Shown: positions 42,345-55,423, counted from the stretch's first letter. The stretch is 64,000 nt of DNA from Mesostigma viride (GCA_009746045.1 RPFO01000231.1:2306900-2370899); one strand, 5' to 3'. Numbers and translations are program-made. The notes: generated by a model from the sequence alone, not told the origin.

Positions 42345-43504
42345 CTGATTGTTCAGGGTCCCACATGCGTGCATGATTGGATAGTTGTGAAAAAGCAAAA
42401 GCAGCCACGAGGCATGCAGCGTGCACGGAGATATCCACAGACCACTTGCAGCTGACGATGGCCCCAAATCGGAACGGAAATATAAAGGCGACAAACCAAT
42501 CAATTCACAGAGTCATCACAACACGCAGTCGTGCATACATGAAGACAGCAGTTGTGCAGACAGTGCGGCATTAGCGACATCATGTGATATAGAAGCCTAC
42601 ATAACGCCAACTGGATACACGCCAGCATCGGATATCATTGACTTGACCTACAACTATGATTGGTATATTTGGTGTGCAGAAGATGGATGGCCATTGGGGC
42701 ATTTGCTTGCAATGACCACCACGGCTGCTCGCAATGTGTGAAAGTCTTGAAAAGACTACTATACTTTTTGCAAACAGCAATCATGGGACAAACCCGATGG
42801 GACAACGTCAGCTGTTGACACCCACAGGCATTGAAACCCTATCAATGCCCTTGGGTATATAGGGCCTACTGTGATGCAGCCAAGCAAACCATCCCGGATG
42901 CGCATGCAAGAGCTTATTATAGATGGGGCAAAGTACGTGGAGAGGTTCAGAAGTGGCATTGCATGGCTATCCTTGACGCTGAGGATAACCAACACCCACG
43001 AGATGTTGAAGCCACCGACATGCAACCAAAGAAAGACTTAAGAGGTTTCTCGCTGCCTGTACATACTCTCTAAGGACCTGTACCGTATCGCTCGTTCTTT
43101 CAATACCTGACAGATAACCTTGTACAAAAGGCCCGTGAAACCACATGGGGGTGTGGCGAAAAAAAAAAGGGGCGTCTCGTAATTGCACCTGCATACTCTT
43201 ACGGACCATGCATTCAGTCGTCTCAATAATGACCATGGTCATTGGTAATTTAGCTTGTATGGGAGATTTGCTATGTGAGTTAGCTTGCACAGAAGAGCTA
43301 GCTTGCATGCAAGACCAAATAAGCAAGTTAGCTTGTACCCAAGGCTAAAATAAAATGGCCATCATCGATAAGCTGCATAGCTTGTAATGAAGGGCTCCGT
43401 GACCTGGAAAAGAAAGAGGCACACGATTGTTTTGAAAAGGAAGTTAGCTTTGTAGGGGAGACCGCGTCCCGTACAGACCAAGCCACTGGTAGATATCAAT
43501 GCTG

Positions 43505-43545
43505 GGGTACTTCCTGACGTGGGTGTCCGTGTTGCACAAGTGGGC
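43505..43545 (-). pseudogene. Decayed duplicate of lectin exon 9
   Basis: This 40-base stretch matches the donor side of exon 9 (43634-43675) at nearly all positions (shared GGTGTCCGTGTTGCA), but the donor GTAAGT has become GGAAGT and the rest has diverged. It appears to be a local duplication that lost its splice site. Confidence 0.6.
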
Positions 43546-43639
43546 GCCGATCACCTTTTAGTTAGGGCCATTGGAAATAACCACACAACAAGCAGAAGCT
43601 CGCACATGACCCAAGCTCGGTGGAAGCTTGGGTACTTAC

Positions 43640-43699
43640 AGACGTTGGTGTCCGTGTTGCAGTCGTGGTAGTCAGCGCAGTTGGCGGGGCTCACGCAGA
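43640..43699 (-). CDS. Lectin gene exon 9: four-cysteine module
   Basis: This 60-bp exon has acceptor CACAG and donor GTAAGT. It encodes CVSPANC, CADYHDC and NTDTNV, with the last cysteine completed by splicing to exon 10. It is the first small module after the CTLD at 45759-46167. Confidence 0.78.
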
Positions 43700-44866
43700 C
43701 TGTGAGCATGGAACATGAGCAAGCAGGTCACCGAGCATGCACGGGTACTTTGTGAGGTCGAGTAATCAGGCCCGTGCCAGAGACACAGTGCGAGCAGCGT
43801 CCTATCATGCTGGCAGCACGGAAGCCAATCAAAGACGCCGCCGTGAAGAGGAAAGAAAGTCTCCAAAAGTGACAGTGAAAACGAGACGCAAAGACGCGAT
43901 GTTCGCATGGCTACCGCACCTCGTGGTTTTTGGCTCCACGCATCCTTACAACAACAAGATGGCTTTTAAGATTCAAGCAACATCGTGACTACGGGCAAGC
44001 CAAACAGTCATGGCGTGAAGTTAATACGCGCCTGTGGCCAGGAATCCCTATCATCCTCCATGCAAGGCTGGTTGTAGCACAGTTATCCCCCGCCCCAGCT
44101 CCCAGCCCCCTGGCAGGGATCTATCGATCATATAACTGCGCTGGAAGCGGCAGCGGGACCTACACACACTCAAGTGTGCCTACGGTGTCCATGCGCAGAG
44201 ATTCAAGCGCAGCTGTCGGCAGTGCTTGGGGAACATAGTTACAAGTGTAACTTGTCAGTGAGGGAGGCTGCGTCTTTCTTCGAAGGGGGGAGGGTACCTT
44301 CATATGCGTGCCCCGGTTGGGACCTACTGCCATGTGGAAAAAGCAGGAGCGCAGGGCCAAGGACATGTGTGTGCGCACACACGCATGACGGGGCCCGCAG
44401 ACCACTGCACATGCAACCTGTTCTGATGCATAGTCGCTGTATTTCTTTCCAGTTATGCCTTGGGTTTGGCGCCATCCGCGTGGTTAAATAGCATAACTAC
44501 AGTATTGATGGGGGGCGCATGATTGCGCTGGTCACACTGCACGTGACGATTGCTGGGGTCGCATGATGGCAGCGCACGCACGCACGTGACAAGTGATGGC
44601 TGGCACACATTGATGATAGCACCGCAGGCACGTGACGAGTGATGGGAGCAGATGGCCACACGCGCAAACTTCCGATATAATAGCCATCGAGCCTTGCGGG
44701 CGTTACATGCATTCAACAGTCCACCAGCACCGGTGCCATGGCGCGTGAGGGATCAGGTTCCTTGTGTTAATGCTATACCGTGCTGAACGTCAAATCTCAT
44801 ATCCATTACTGTAGCACTTTAAGTCATATCAAACCCCTATCCATCAGCGATTGCTATGATGACATC

Positions 44867-45185
44867 AAAACCCTAATATTTATTAGCATGTGTGATGACA
44901 TCAACACTCTATTTATTAACACATGTAATGACATCAACACTCTATTTATTAATGACATCAACACCCTATATTTAATAGCACGTGTAATGACATCAACACC
45001 CTATATTTATTAGCACATGTAATGACATCAACACCCTATTTATTCACACATGTCATGACATCAACACCCTATTTATTAACACATGTAATGACATCAACAC
45101 CCTATATAATAGCACGTGTAATGACATCAACACCCTATTTATTAACACATGTAATGACATCAACACCCTGTATCACGTGCAATGA
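44867..45185. repeat. Minisatellite, ~33-bp AT-rich unit
   Basis: Repeated ATGACATCAACACCCTAT followed by TTATTA(G/A)CACATGTA, about nine variable copies. Intronic. Confidence 0.92.
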
Positions 45186-45758
45186 CATCACACTCCACCC
45201 ACCACGATAAGAACAGCCAACTTAATCACACATGGAGGCCCCTCACCCATCACTGGACGCTATATGCTTCTCCTCCTCCCACCCACCCTCCCTAATTACC
45301 CACAACCAATCCCCACCATGGAGTATACCTACCCAGATGGGCCATGAACGCACACATCAGCAACGCACAGCGGGTGGCGGTTTGTGCACAGTTTTTGTAC
45401 TTACGCCGCAGTCTGAAGCGTGAGACGGATTGGAGCCCTACACATATTGCTATCCGTCGGCACTCCAGGCCTAGAACATCCTGCTGGAGTTATAATAAAG
45501 AAGAGGCTATAGCAATTTAGCGCCGATCGCTTGCTTGCTGGCCTGCTTACGCACAGGGATCCGGCACACAGCCCGACTCAGGACTGCCCATTATTATGCT
45601 GCGCTAATTCAGTTGAGACAGGACATTGAAAAAAAAATTAACTAAAATGCGTGCCCTAGGACAGGACATAGTGCTCAGAAGTACTAGTGTACATATAATA
45701 CCATTATATCCTAAAACTCAGAATAATGAAGAGCTGATAGTAGTAAAAATTTGCTTAC

Positions 45759-46167
45759 ACCCGTTCATCTGGCACACGGCTGGCATCTCCCCTTGTCCGT
45801 CGTCAGTGGCCCACACGCCGCCGCCAGTCGCGCTGAGGTACATGAACGTCCGACTTGGGTTGGGTTCCTCATTTCCCCAGTTAGTGTAGACAGGCACACT
45901 ATTATCGGGCCAGACGTATGTATGAGCCGAGCCCCTCCATGTAGGTGAGGCCCGTGAAACAGTTGCCCGGGCACAGGGCGGCCACGAACGCATTCATGTC
46001 GCTGCTGGTGATCTTGACCAGGTGGGGCGTGTTGCTGGAGGGGAACCCGGAGGGCCACATGTTGCCGCATTCCGTGACCGAATCACTGCGTTCCCCCCCG
46101 CTTGTCAATCTCAGGCAGGTCGTGTCGCCGTATGATGTCCACCCATCGGGGCAGCCGTTGAGGACCT
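45759..46167 (-). pseudogene. Lectin gene exon 8: C-type lectin domain with one-base frameshift
   Basis: This exon has acceptor GAGCAG and donor GTAAGC. It is 409 bp, one base over a multiple of three, whereas the other four CTLD exons are exact. It reads LNGCPDGW, CGNMWPSGFPSS, HLVKITSS and CFTGLTYMEG, then shifts frame near 45935 and continues as TYVWPDNS, TNWGNEEPN (EPN, the classical mannose-type motif) and AVCQMNG. Either a real lesion or an assembly error; it is the only CTLD here with EPN. Confidence 0.8.
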
Positions 46168-46713
46168 CTGCTCACGTGCACACCCCGCGATGTGTGCCCA
46201 CCACGGATGTATATGGGGGCCGCATGACATGCATGGTACTTGGTGAGTGGGGCCAGGCAAGCGCGCATAGTACATAACCGCAGCGACTTGTGACAGCAGC
46301 GCGCCGACACCGAGGTGCCCGCACGACAATATTATGCATGGCTTTGTGTGAGCGGGCAGGCATGCGAGCATACATGTTAAGAGGACATAGAAATGCATGG
46401 GAGATAATGGGACAGTCTGCACTTGGCAAGAAGGCACAGAGACTGGGGAGGGAGGCGGACAGGTGAGGCGGCGGTCGTGCAGGCCGGTCCAAGGAGGGAC
46501 TGGCCAAGGGGGGATGCCTGGCAGGGGATGATCCAGGGAGGGGACAACCACCGAGGTGCATGCAGCATGGGGTGCATGAGGGGTGCTACCGAGTTAGGGG
46601 TATTCATTGGGACGGACCTAGACAGCAGTGCGAGCGGCGGCTGCGGCGCTATGAAACAGGAAAACAGGTGAAAGATAATTATTAGCAGCAGTGCAGCCAG
46701 CCAATCAGGGAGT

Positions 46714-47157
46714 CGGGGGGGTTCCGGAGAAGAGCAAAATCCGCTTTGTTCTTATGTTAAGGAATCAAGAAGGACCTGCCGCCGTAGGAATCTCAAAAGC
46801 ACGCTTTGGGGTTAACAGCAGAACGGGCCTTTGAGGGTTCTTATAATAATAGCAAACCTTAAGAGCTTTGTTCTTAACCTCGCTGAAGGGAGCTAGCGCG
46901 GGAAATCGTGCCGTACCTCACCGTCGTGACGAGCCTGCGTACCTGCACTTGGCTTCAAATTTTCGAATGCAACGACCAGACCGTACCGGGGTACAACCGG
47001 GCTTATTTATTCTGGCACCTGTCGATAAGAGCGAGCAGACTCCTGCCCGGAAGCATGTCTGAAAGCGTCGTCTGCCTACCCGTTCTGCTCTTAACCCTGC
47101 TCTTCTAGCTTTAATAAGAGCAGAGCAGAGTTAAGAGCAAGCCTCCGGAACCCCCCG
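46714..47157. mobile_element. MITE-like element M (444 bp)
   Basis: It has inverted ends CGGGGGGGTTCCGGAG (left) and CGGGGGGTTCCGGAG (inverse of right), with the 3-bp duplication AGT (46711-46713, 47158-47160). The inner part has several copies of TTAAGAGC/GCTCTTA near both ends. No transposase frame. A 3-bp duplication fits Harbinger- or CACTA-type families. It lies in the intron between exons 7 and 8. Confidence 0.72.
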
Positions 47158-48273
47158 AGTACACGTTGAATGAAAGAAAGGACTCAAAGTAATGAGGAAT
47201 GATTTAGTCTAATGGGAATCGGCGATAGGCTTCAATTCTAGTAGCTGTTGTGACGACGTTATGGATGTTGAGTGCCTCACTGCGTGCATTTCCCTTTCTT
47301 TTTTTTGCCTGCACGAGTTCCATCGTAGCATACACCAGCTAACGCAGTGCATACGGCATACGTGGCGGTGCAGACAGTTTTACCCAGTATACTGCTTTAC
47401 CTCCTTCCTTCTCTTCTACTATTGGGGGTTTGTCGTACCTGAACCCAATCATGACTATAACCAGCTGCCAATTGCCAGCTTTTCCACAGCTTCTTTGTCA
47501 ATCCTCATGGTGACATTCTGTGCTACTTTGCTGTCAGTAGACAGTAAAGAGAATATTGGTCCATACCTCTAGTGGCCTGATGTCCTCAGTTGAGCTACCG
47601 AAAACCCAAGTCTTAATGCTAGATTAAACAAAACATTCAACGGCTGCGCACGCAGCAGCCAAAGACCAGACACTATTCAGATGCTACTGACAGTGCATCA
47701 TGGACTGGCTTACATGTACCGTTTAGGACAATCAAGAAAATGTCTAGAATGATCAAATATAACATACGGCATAGTATCACTTCTCATGCTAAAATCCTTC
47801 ATTGACCACCGAAAGCCCAAAGCCCGATGCAGGCCTGGCAGCGAATCCAGGCGGAACGAAACACCCAATGGCGGGTGCAGCAGCAGCAAGAGATTGACTG
47901 TACATATAACAGACGGGCGTGCAGCCGACGGTGCACGCACCCCTGCGTATATATGTCAGTTATTTTGTAGCGGTATCTCTTGTTAGCATTGGCTTTGGTT
48001 ATGTTTGGTTGCCTTCACCCTGATGTAGGTAATTATAATTTTTAATATAGATGTCAGCATCCTGGGATGTCCGTGTCAGATTACTATAAATTTCTTCAGG
48101 GTTCTTCTTCTTTTCGGAGTTTTCCTTATGTTGCATGCCCATCTCACCTCCGTAATTTATCATTCTCAATGAAAATATGTCAGCAACAACATATCACATT
48201 GGGACGATTAGCACCAAATGACTGGGCAGCCGAGCCATGTTACTGGCCGGTGATATGGTACGTGTGTCCTTAC

Positions 48274-48333
48274 CAAAGCAGGAGCCAGCGATGCAAAGCT
48301 TGCCCAGTCCACACTCGGAGTGTGCAACACACT
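48274..48333 (-). CDS. Lectin gene exon 7: four-cysteine module
   Basis: This 60-bp exon has acceptor TTCCAG and donor GTAAGG. The module is C-x5-C-x5-C-x4-C (CVAHSEC, CGLGKLC, CIAGSC), ending F-G. It is the second small module of the unit led by CTLD exon 5. Confidence 0.8.
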
Positions 48334-48579
48334 CTGGAAGCACACGGGCAGATAACAGGGCGAGAACATGCAGGGAGCTAGCATGAGGCCACAGCTGGGT
48401 TAGAAACAGCAAAAGATTCAACTAAGATTACTGTTCCCTCGATACCCAGGCTGGTCTCGGGCATTAACTGGGTTGACATGAGACAGAGTAAAATAAATTG
48501 ATTAAAGATCACTAAGCTCCCAAGAAATGTTTGGAAAAGAAACAATTGCGGATTGACATTGCCAGCCGACACACACAAG

Positions 48580-50930
48580 CTGACATCATCCTAAATTTAT
48601 TAACACCGGCATGCGTCACGCGCTGGCCTGAACAGTGCTGAAAACGCCACTAGAAATAACGTGGCCACGCACCCCCAGGCTACACTAGTGCGTTAACCGT
48701 ACACGTAGTCGTATGTACAAAGTTCCCAAGACTGACAAACTAAAACTCGCCCATCGACCCCTTGGGCCGGTCCGAGTCCACTACAATAATTAATCACGAC
48801 TAACCTAAAAAACGACGGGCTGACGATATGGCCTGTACCTAAAAAAACAAATCAGTCAAAGATTCCAAGAAGAACCAGCAGACCCTACAGGTACTGTACC
48901 TAGCTAATCTCAGCCGACCTGCAACAAAATACGAATCTTTGCAAGCAAGTTGTAGAAAACCTACCATTTTTTTTCGGACCACTAATTAATAGCCACTGAC
49001 CCTTATAAACAACCGGGTCATCCAAGGAAAATTCAGGCGAGCATGCAACCCTTTGTACAGATCGAATTAGTCAGCCCATGTTGCAGACAGCCTAGTTCCA
49101 CATGCAGGCCAAGGCATAGCGGCCCTATCTTTCCTGCATGCGTTAATTAAAGAATATTCAGAGAAAGCCGGTACTCCGATTGCACCGATTGCACCGAGTG
49201 CACCGAGTGCACCGAGTACAGCACATTGAGTACATGCACCGTGTGGCGCGGCCGGTGTGCCCACTCATCCATTATTCTTTCACATGAAATCAGTTTCGTC
49301 TGTTTCCGTTTTTTTCAGCCGTACTCAAGCTAATATGCTCACAAGTAGCGATACCTCACAACGGGATCCGTCGTCGACACATTTCACATCATTCTTCTGC
49401 ATGGCACATTAAGCTCTCAGGCGCACTCACGCGGACCGGCCTACAAGAGAAGATGCTCACAAGAAACGAGTTCGCAGCTGGATCCGTTGTTTTTTGGGAA
49501 GCCATGGGGAGATCATGTTACACTTGACAGCGACACCCTCCCAAACCAGCTTGCCCAGGTTCACAGATAATACGAGCATAGCTCAACATATCGTATTCAT
49601 GACCAGATTCACAATTAACGGAATGGAAATGGCGCTGCAGGTTCGTCAGGCGGGAGTCCTTGGATAATGCTGCACACATGTAAAAGCCATGTAAATCTGA
49701 CAACACTGTAAAAAAAGCAATAATAGTAGTAGTAAAAACGATGATCAATAATAACAGTGATGATGTTGCCCATTAAGGAATTGGCGACCGCTTTCTGTCC
49801 CCTATTACACGCAGCCTACGTACACCGTGTACAGAACAAGCCTGCCAAACCGGCATTTGCACCCCTTGCATGGTGTAGGAGGAGCCCTGGGTCAGATTCT
49901 GCACTTTAAACTATAGCAAAGGTGCTAAAGCTATACAAGTAATGTCCATTGGAGTGCCTTCCTACCATGAGAAACAATTTTATTACTGACAGTAAGATTG
50001 TGCAGGCTTTATATAGTGGAGCCTCTACCAAATATACCACACCCTCAAAATCATTGTACAAGTCATTGTCAAGTTAGGCCTGTGCTGGGGCCCAGCACAT
50101 GCCCCCTTGGTCCAATCTTGTCCCTTAAGTCCGAACAGCAGCGAGGGTGGGTGGGTGGGAGCTGCAAAAAGGCCTCCCTACGTTAACCACACCACTCTTA
50201 AGTACAGTACATGTGCACATGCATGACAGACCACATGGCCTCAAGGCGCCACGAATCCCCTATTTAACACTCATACCAGTACCACAAAAGGGGAGGCCGC
50301 ACGTGTGACAGAAGGCACTAATACCAGCGCAAGGCCAGCCCCCTTCTACTCTAGTCCTATGTAGCACAAGCACCTCACATGGCGTAGGTGACGTACGGTA
50401 CTGAGCTACACTACAAGCCGCGCCCGGATCAGCACCCTTTGAGCCCGCCGGAACATAAGTATAAAATGAGCAGATATAGCTCAGAAACCTTTGGTGATAA
50501 CCTGCCGTGCCTTCATGTACAGTAGGCCGAGAAAACAGCCACATATTATACAGTCATTTTGTTCGTGTGGTCTGCTGTATTTTATATTTTTGTACAAAGT
50601 ACATCAACCCCGTGCAGTACTGTATTAGATCTATGCACTACATATCGGTTGCGTACATAGTGTTGTCTTCCATCCATAGACACATTGGTGAAAATTATGA
50701 TCCGTGACCTTCGGGCACGTGGATTCAACTGTTGCGTAGTCACGGCAACAAGGCCACTGATGTTAGTAACGCACAATACAGTCATCGTGGATGTGGGGGG
50801 AAATGCTTCTTGGCGGGAGTCTGCATTATTATTTGCTATGATTTACAACATGAGTTTCCTATAATAATGAGCTTGCAATGATGAATGTCATGAGTTCAGC
50901 TGTTACAATACCTCGACATGTGCAAGACCC
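48580..50930. other. Long intron sequence, no certain exon
   Basis: This holds GCACCGA(T/G)T short repeats (49185-49215) and AT-rich sequence. One possible extra minus-strand exon (49669 downward) was considered and not accepted. No other coding signal was seen. Confidence 0.4.
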
Positions 50931-50932
50931 AC

Positions 50933-50998
50933 CTCCACAGAAACCTCCACTCTTGCAGACCTCGACGACAGGCAGGCACTGGCTGTTTGCGACACAAA
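50933..50998 (-). CDS. Lectin gene exon 6: four-cysteine module
   Basis: This 66-bp exon has acceptor CTGCAG and donor GTGGGT. The module is C-x5-C-x6-C-x5-C (CVANSQC, CLPVVEVC, CKSGGFC), ending G-G. It lies only 360 bases from CTLD exon 5, much closer than in the other units. Confidence 0.78.
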
Positions 50999-51357
50999 CT
51001 GCAGGGAGGGTGGTGTAAATGGCCAAGTCAAGGCAGGTCATACATTGCATGCACGGTTAGTACCAGGTGTACATAGAAGCACTTGGTGTGAAAACGTTAT
51101 TAATTATATGGGAAGACTCTGTGATGAAACACTGGCTCATGTGCATACATACATGGCTCGATCTGTTCACTAATGCAGGAAAGTGGTGTGAGTCCATAGA
51201 TACAGCCGTAGATGCTGCAACTGTGATATATTTGTCGATATAATGCTGTCTCACTTGTGCATCTGTCATCCTACATAGCGTAACTGAAAGTGGTGTGAGA
51301 TCGTACAGCCATAATTTAAACGGTGTAATGCTGTCAATACAATACTGGCTCACGCAC

Positions 51358-51789
51358 ATTTACTGATCTGGCAAATGGCCCCCAAAGGGACATTCCCGGA
51401 CGCCATAGACCACTGGCCGTTGTCAGCCCCATCCGTTCTCATCACCGTCCCGTAGTCTTTGCCGGCAGCCGTACTCGGTTCCCCGGCTGCCCAGTTTGTA
51501 TTGCTCGCAACAGTGCCATCCTGCCAGGCGTAAACACGTTGAGTCGCTGCATCGCTGAGGCCGATATAACAGCGGCTGTTCAGCGGGCACACGGCTGCGA
51601 CCTCAAGGCTCAAGGCAATGTCGGGAATCTTTACAAGATTACCCACGTTGGTACCGCCGGGGTAGGCGGAGGGCCACGCGACCCCGCACGCATCGACCTG
51701 GTTATCCCAGGTGTCGGCTGGGAGGAACTGTAGGCACCCTAATTGGCCGCTGTCCACCCACCCCTGCGGGCATCCAAAGTTGGAGATGG
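51358..51789 (-). CDS. Lectin gene exon 5: C-type lectin domain
   Basis: This 432-bp exon (144 codons, phase 1-1) has acceptor GTGCAG and donor GTGCGT. The CTLD has FGCPQGWV, CGVAWPSAYPGG, NLVKIPD, CYIGLSD, YAWQDGT, TNWAAGEPS (EPS long loop), QWSMASG and AICQISK. It is the first CTLD of the protein and opens the series of CTLD-4C-4C units. Open throughout. Confidence 0.9.
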
Positions 51790-52399
51790 CTGCACGTACG
51801 TACACACCAAGGCATGCACGCTCACAGGCGAATTAACGTGATCGCACGCAGGAGCACATGGGCCTAGGTTGCAGCCCCCGGGCAGGAGTAGGAAACGGGT
51901 GGACGCCAGGTCAGATGGAAGTGCGGGCAGTCAACTCAGATGCAGTTAACACAGCTGAAATTTATCGCAAGTGCACAGGCTGAAGTTCATGTCCATACAG
52001 CTTAAGATCTGCTCTGACAGTTGGTATGAATAAGAAAAAAAAGCACGTCAGGCCTGAAATGGTGATCAGCTGGACCATTGGAAACTCAAGCCTGCCTTTG
52101 TACCAGGAGGAACGAGAGAACGACTCGTGGTCGCCTGCGGGGTGTAAACAGGACATAGACCCAGGCAATTTTGCACGGTGTATGTGATAACAGGGCTTTG
52201 GTTACACGTATACATGCTATGTACCATGTCCAGATAGCTTCAGTGAACAACTGTCCAGATATTCTAGAACTGGATAGCTTGGTCTCTACCACTGTATCAC
52301 GATGATGATGTCCAACGGACGAAAAGGTGCCTTGTATGATAGTCCCACGTCATTGTTATTAGCATCACCATCATAACTTATTATTAGTAGTATATTATT

Positions 52400-52750
52400 A
52401 AATTATATCATCATCATCATCATCATCATCATCTTAATGTTTTGTTTGATACTTTTGTGTCGCACCCGTGTAAACACTTAAGCAAAAACTGACTGCTGGA
52501 GTGGAGTGTGAACGTGGGCAACCTACACTGATGGGTCACTTTACAGTGATGGATCCTACAGTGGTAACCTATGTACAGTGGTAACCTGCAGTGATGGGTC
52601 ACTTTACAGTGATGGAGATCTCCTACAGTGGTAACCTACAGTGGTAACCTGCAGTCATGGGTCACTTTACAGTGATGGATCCTACATGTACAGTGGTAAC
52701 CTACATGTACAGTGGTAACCTGCAGTGATGGGTCACGTTAGTTGGAATCA
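52400..52750. repeat. (ATC)n microsatellite and ~20-40-bp CAGTGGTAACC/CAGTGATGGGTC repeats
   Basis: (ATC)n runs 52408-52433. From about 52515 to 52740, units CAGTGGTAACCTGCAGTGATGG and GGGTCACTTTACAGTGATGG recur five or six times. Intronic. Confidence 0.85.
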
Positions 52751-53229
52751 TGCCACTTAGGTTGGATGCTGGTGGGATAAACTATAGAAGCTCAGGTAGG
52801 TGCATGCCGGGACAAATGGCTCAGGTAGGTGGGACAAACTCAGCAACGACGGGACAACAAAAATTCCTCAGCCTGCATGCATGGTGGGAAGCCATCCAGT
52901 GTATAACATAATGGGACCTGAGTTTCGTCTGACCGACCTTTGTTTGAGTGTGACCCGCCAAAGTGATGTACAGGACAGATCCCTCTGGGATGTGTTGGCC
53001 AGTTTATTTACTCCAGCACGGCAGAGCGAGCCAGCAAGGGGTTGTGCAAGCCACGTTAAACTGCATGTTACTAGATATATGTCAGTGGAATAGTACTATA
53101 GTACATACACAGTATGTGTTCTATACTAAGTTACTATATAGATAAGCGACTTTTAACTCAGCAAGGAACCAAGTCAGGCAAAAAGCCTGCTCATTGATTC
53201 ATAGCTCGGGCCTATGCATACACACTCAC

Positions 53230-53295
53230 CCAGGCATTGGCCACCGATGCACAAGGCGCGAGGATAACTGGGGCAGTCCCAGGGAGCTTCGCATT
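53230..53295 (-). CDS. Lectin gene exon 4: four-cysteine module
   Basis: This 66-bp exon has acceptor AAGCAG and donor GTGAGT. The module is C-x5-C-x7-C-x4-C (CEAPWDC, CPSYPRALC, CIGGQC), ending L-G. It immediately precedes CTLD exon 5 and joins it in phase. Confidence 0.78.
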
Positions 53296-53974
53296 CTGCT
53301 TGGTGTCGGTACAATTTACATGGTGCCGCACACACTCACAGCCACCAGACAGCACGAGTTGAGGCCATGGCCGCACATGGTGCCACAAAAGTACCTGAGA
53401 AGCTTTGCCCAGACTACTAAATTGAAGGCCGTGAAGGGAATTAAGGTGTCTGTGTGAGCTCCCTCAAGGGCTACGCACGTACGCACCTGACAGTGACAAA
53501 GCCGCAGTCAGAAGGCGATTCAATGGTAGGGGGTCTGTGTGGTTTTTGCCCACCCGTTCTGGAAGACACTTAAGCACGGGATCTCAGCAGGGATTCGGTG
53601 ACTTTCTCATAGATGCCGCTTCAGACAGTCTACGGCGCACGCTGACAAATTTAAGATAAGAAGACAAAACATTTGTAGCTGCGCATGCAAGCTTGCACGA
53701 TTCTGGTTCCACAACATTGGGTGTTAGTCGAACGTGGATAGCGCATCCCTAATCAACAATTGTGTGTGTGTGTGGGGGGGGGGGGGGAAGGATACTGATA
53801 GGCCTGATTGTGGGCCCCCCCACCCAATCACGGATACAATCACATGTATGGCAATCACGGACTCACGGTGACTTCAGATACATGTATGATGTGATGCTTG
53901 CATTTTCCTGCTAGTCATTTTGACAGAGAGCATGCCTTCAAAAACAATGGAATCGCTATTGCAAAAAAAAAAAA

Positions 53975-54415
53975 ATTGCGTTGAGTGATAGCAACCGCTT
54001 GGTTGAGTGACAGCAACCACGCTTGACCAGTTGAGACATGACAGCAAGTTCCGCTTGGTTGAGTGACTGCAACCGCTTGGTTGAGTGACATCAACCGCTT
54101 GGTTGAGTGATGTCCAGCAACCGCTTAATTCAATGGTTGAGTGACAGCAAGCGCTTGGTTGAGTGACAGCACCACTTCATGTTTGAGTGTTCAGATTCAC
54201 TATTTGTTATGTTGATGACCTCAAATGCATGGTCTAGTGCTGCATGCACGCGCTGTGATGACTGCAACTGGTCTAGTGCTGCATGCAGACACGTCACACT
54301 GCATGTGATGATCGCAACTTATTTTGTGCTGCACGCACACACTGCGATCGATGACCGCAACAACTGGTCGTGTGCTGCACGCACACGCTGTGATGACCGC
54401 AACTGATCGCACGTG
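53975..54415. repeat. Two adjacent minisatellites (22-bp and ~39-bp units)
   Basis: From 53975 to about 54180, TTGAGTGACAGCAACCGCTTGG recurs about eight times. From about 54224 to 54410, a unit with GTGCTGCATGCACRCRCTGTGATGA recurs about five times. Intronic between exons 3 and 4. Confidence 0.9.
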
Positions 54416-55423
54416 AGGGCGTTACGTATCACACCATGGCTGGGCAACAATGGTGTATTGTACATGTACACCGTGTATAAATTGTGTACATACAATAGTC
54501 CACCAGGTCAGCCGTACACAAAGCATCATGATAGAAAGGATGACTTCTTACAATGCCAGGTATGTAGTTCCGCTCCCGCTGTGTGGGACTGCACACATGG
54601 TCGCCCATCCCGTCGCGCTACACACCATGTACAAATCTCTATGTACACTGGAACATGCATTACACATAACCAGTAATATCTGTTACGTAACAAATTATGC
54701 CCACGGCACCTTTCTCCATCATGCTTTCTGCCAGTCCAGTAAATGGTGTAATACATAACTATGATGGCATAATAACCAGGTGGAACCAGCCAAAATTGTG
54801 GTATTAAAGAGTACATATGGCCCTGGTTAGAAGAGAAACCCGGGTATAGGCCAAACAATAACCCCCCCAACCCCCCACCCACTTACATTAGACCCTCACT
54901 GCTAGCAAACTTGACGCATTTAGCAGTCTATAGATTGATGCCACATGGCGCACAGTCTCGCCTTTCGTTTCATGTATGCGTTAGTTCATTCTCTTGCACA
55001 AAGGTTGGTTGTCAAGGGTCAGAAGCCAAAGAATGTTACGGGAGTATTGACGAAGTAAAATGCGCCACATGGTAAATAAATAGCAAATTCCCTGCATGCT
55101 GCCCGTTTGATAATTGCACTTACCATCACTACTACACCCAGCTTAGCTTGTTTACAAGTGATCAAGGCAAGTGCTGATATAATCAGGCACTGTGTAAACT
55201 ACCTATTTCCATGCAACCACCCAGGTTAACTAACTAATGTACCAGCGATCTAAGCAAGCATCAAGTGCGGCGACAAGTGCGGAAGCTGGGAAGCATGCGC
55301 ATGGCCTACTGACCTAGTGCATCATATGGTAAGGGGAATACTACTGAGCAATAAGTATCAGCAAGCGAAACAAGTGGCATGAGCACTGCCCAAGTATGTA
55401 CCGTAGAGCGAATATACACTCAC

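Noticed and set aside
42421-43073. Two plus-strand open frames (YDWYIWCAEDGW..., YRWGKVRGEVQKWHC...) that look protein-like
   Set aside because: Stops separate them, no motif is recognisable, and they lie antisense in a lectin-gene intron. Perhaps an old transposon remnant; not supportable.
49518-49669. Possible extra lectin-gene exon on the minus strand (acceptor GTGCAG at 49669, cysteines NCESGHEYD and IICEPGQ)
   Set aside because: No donor gives the phase 1 exit shared by all other exons, and the spacing matches neither module type. Possible, but unsupported.
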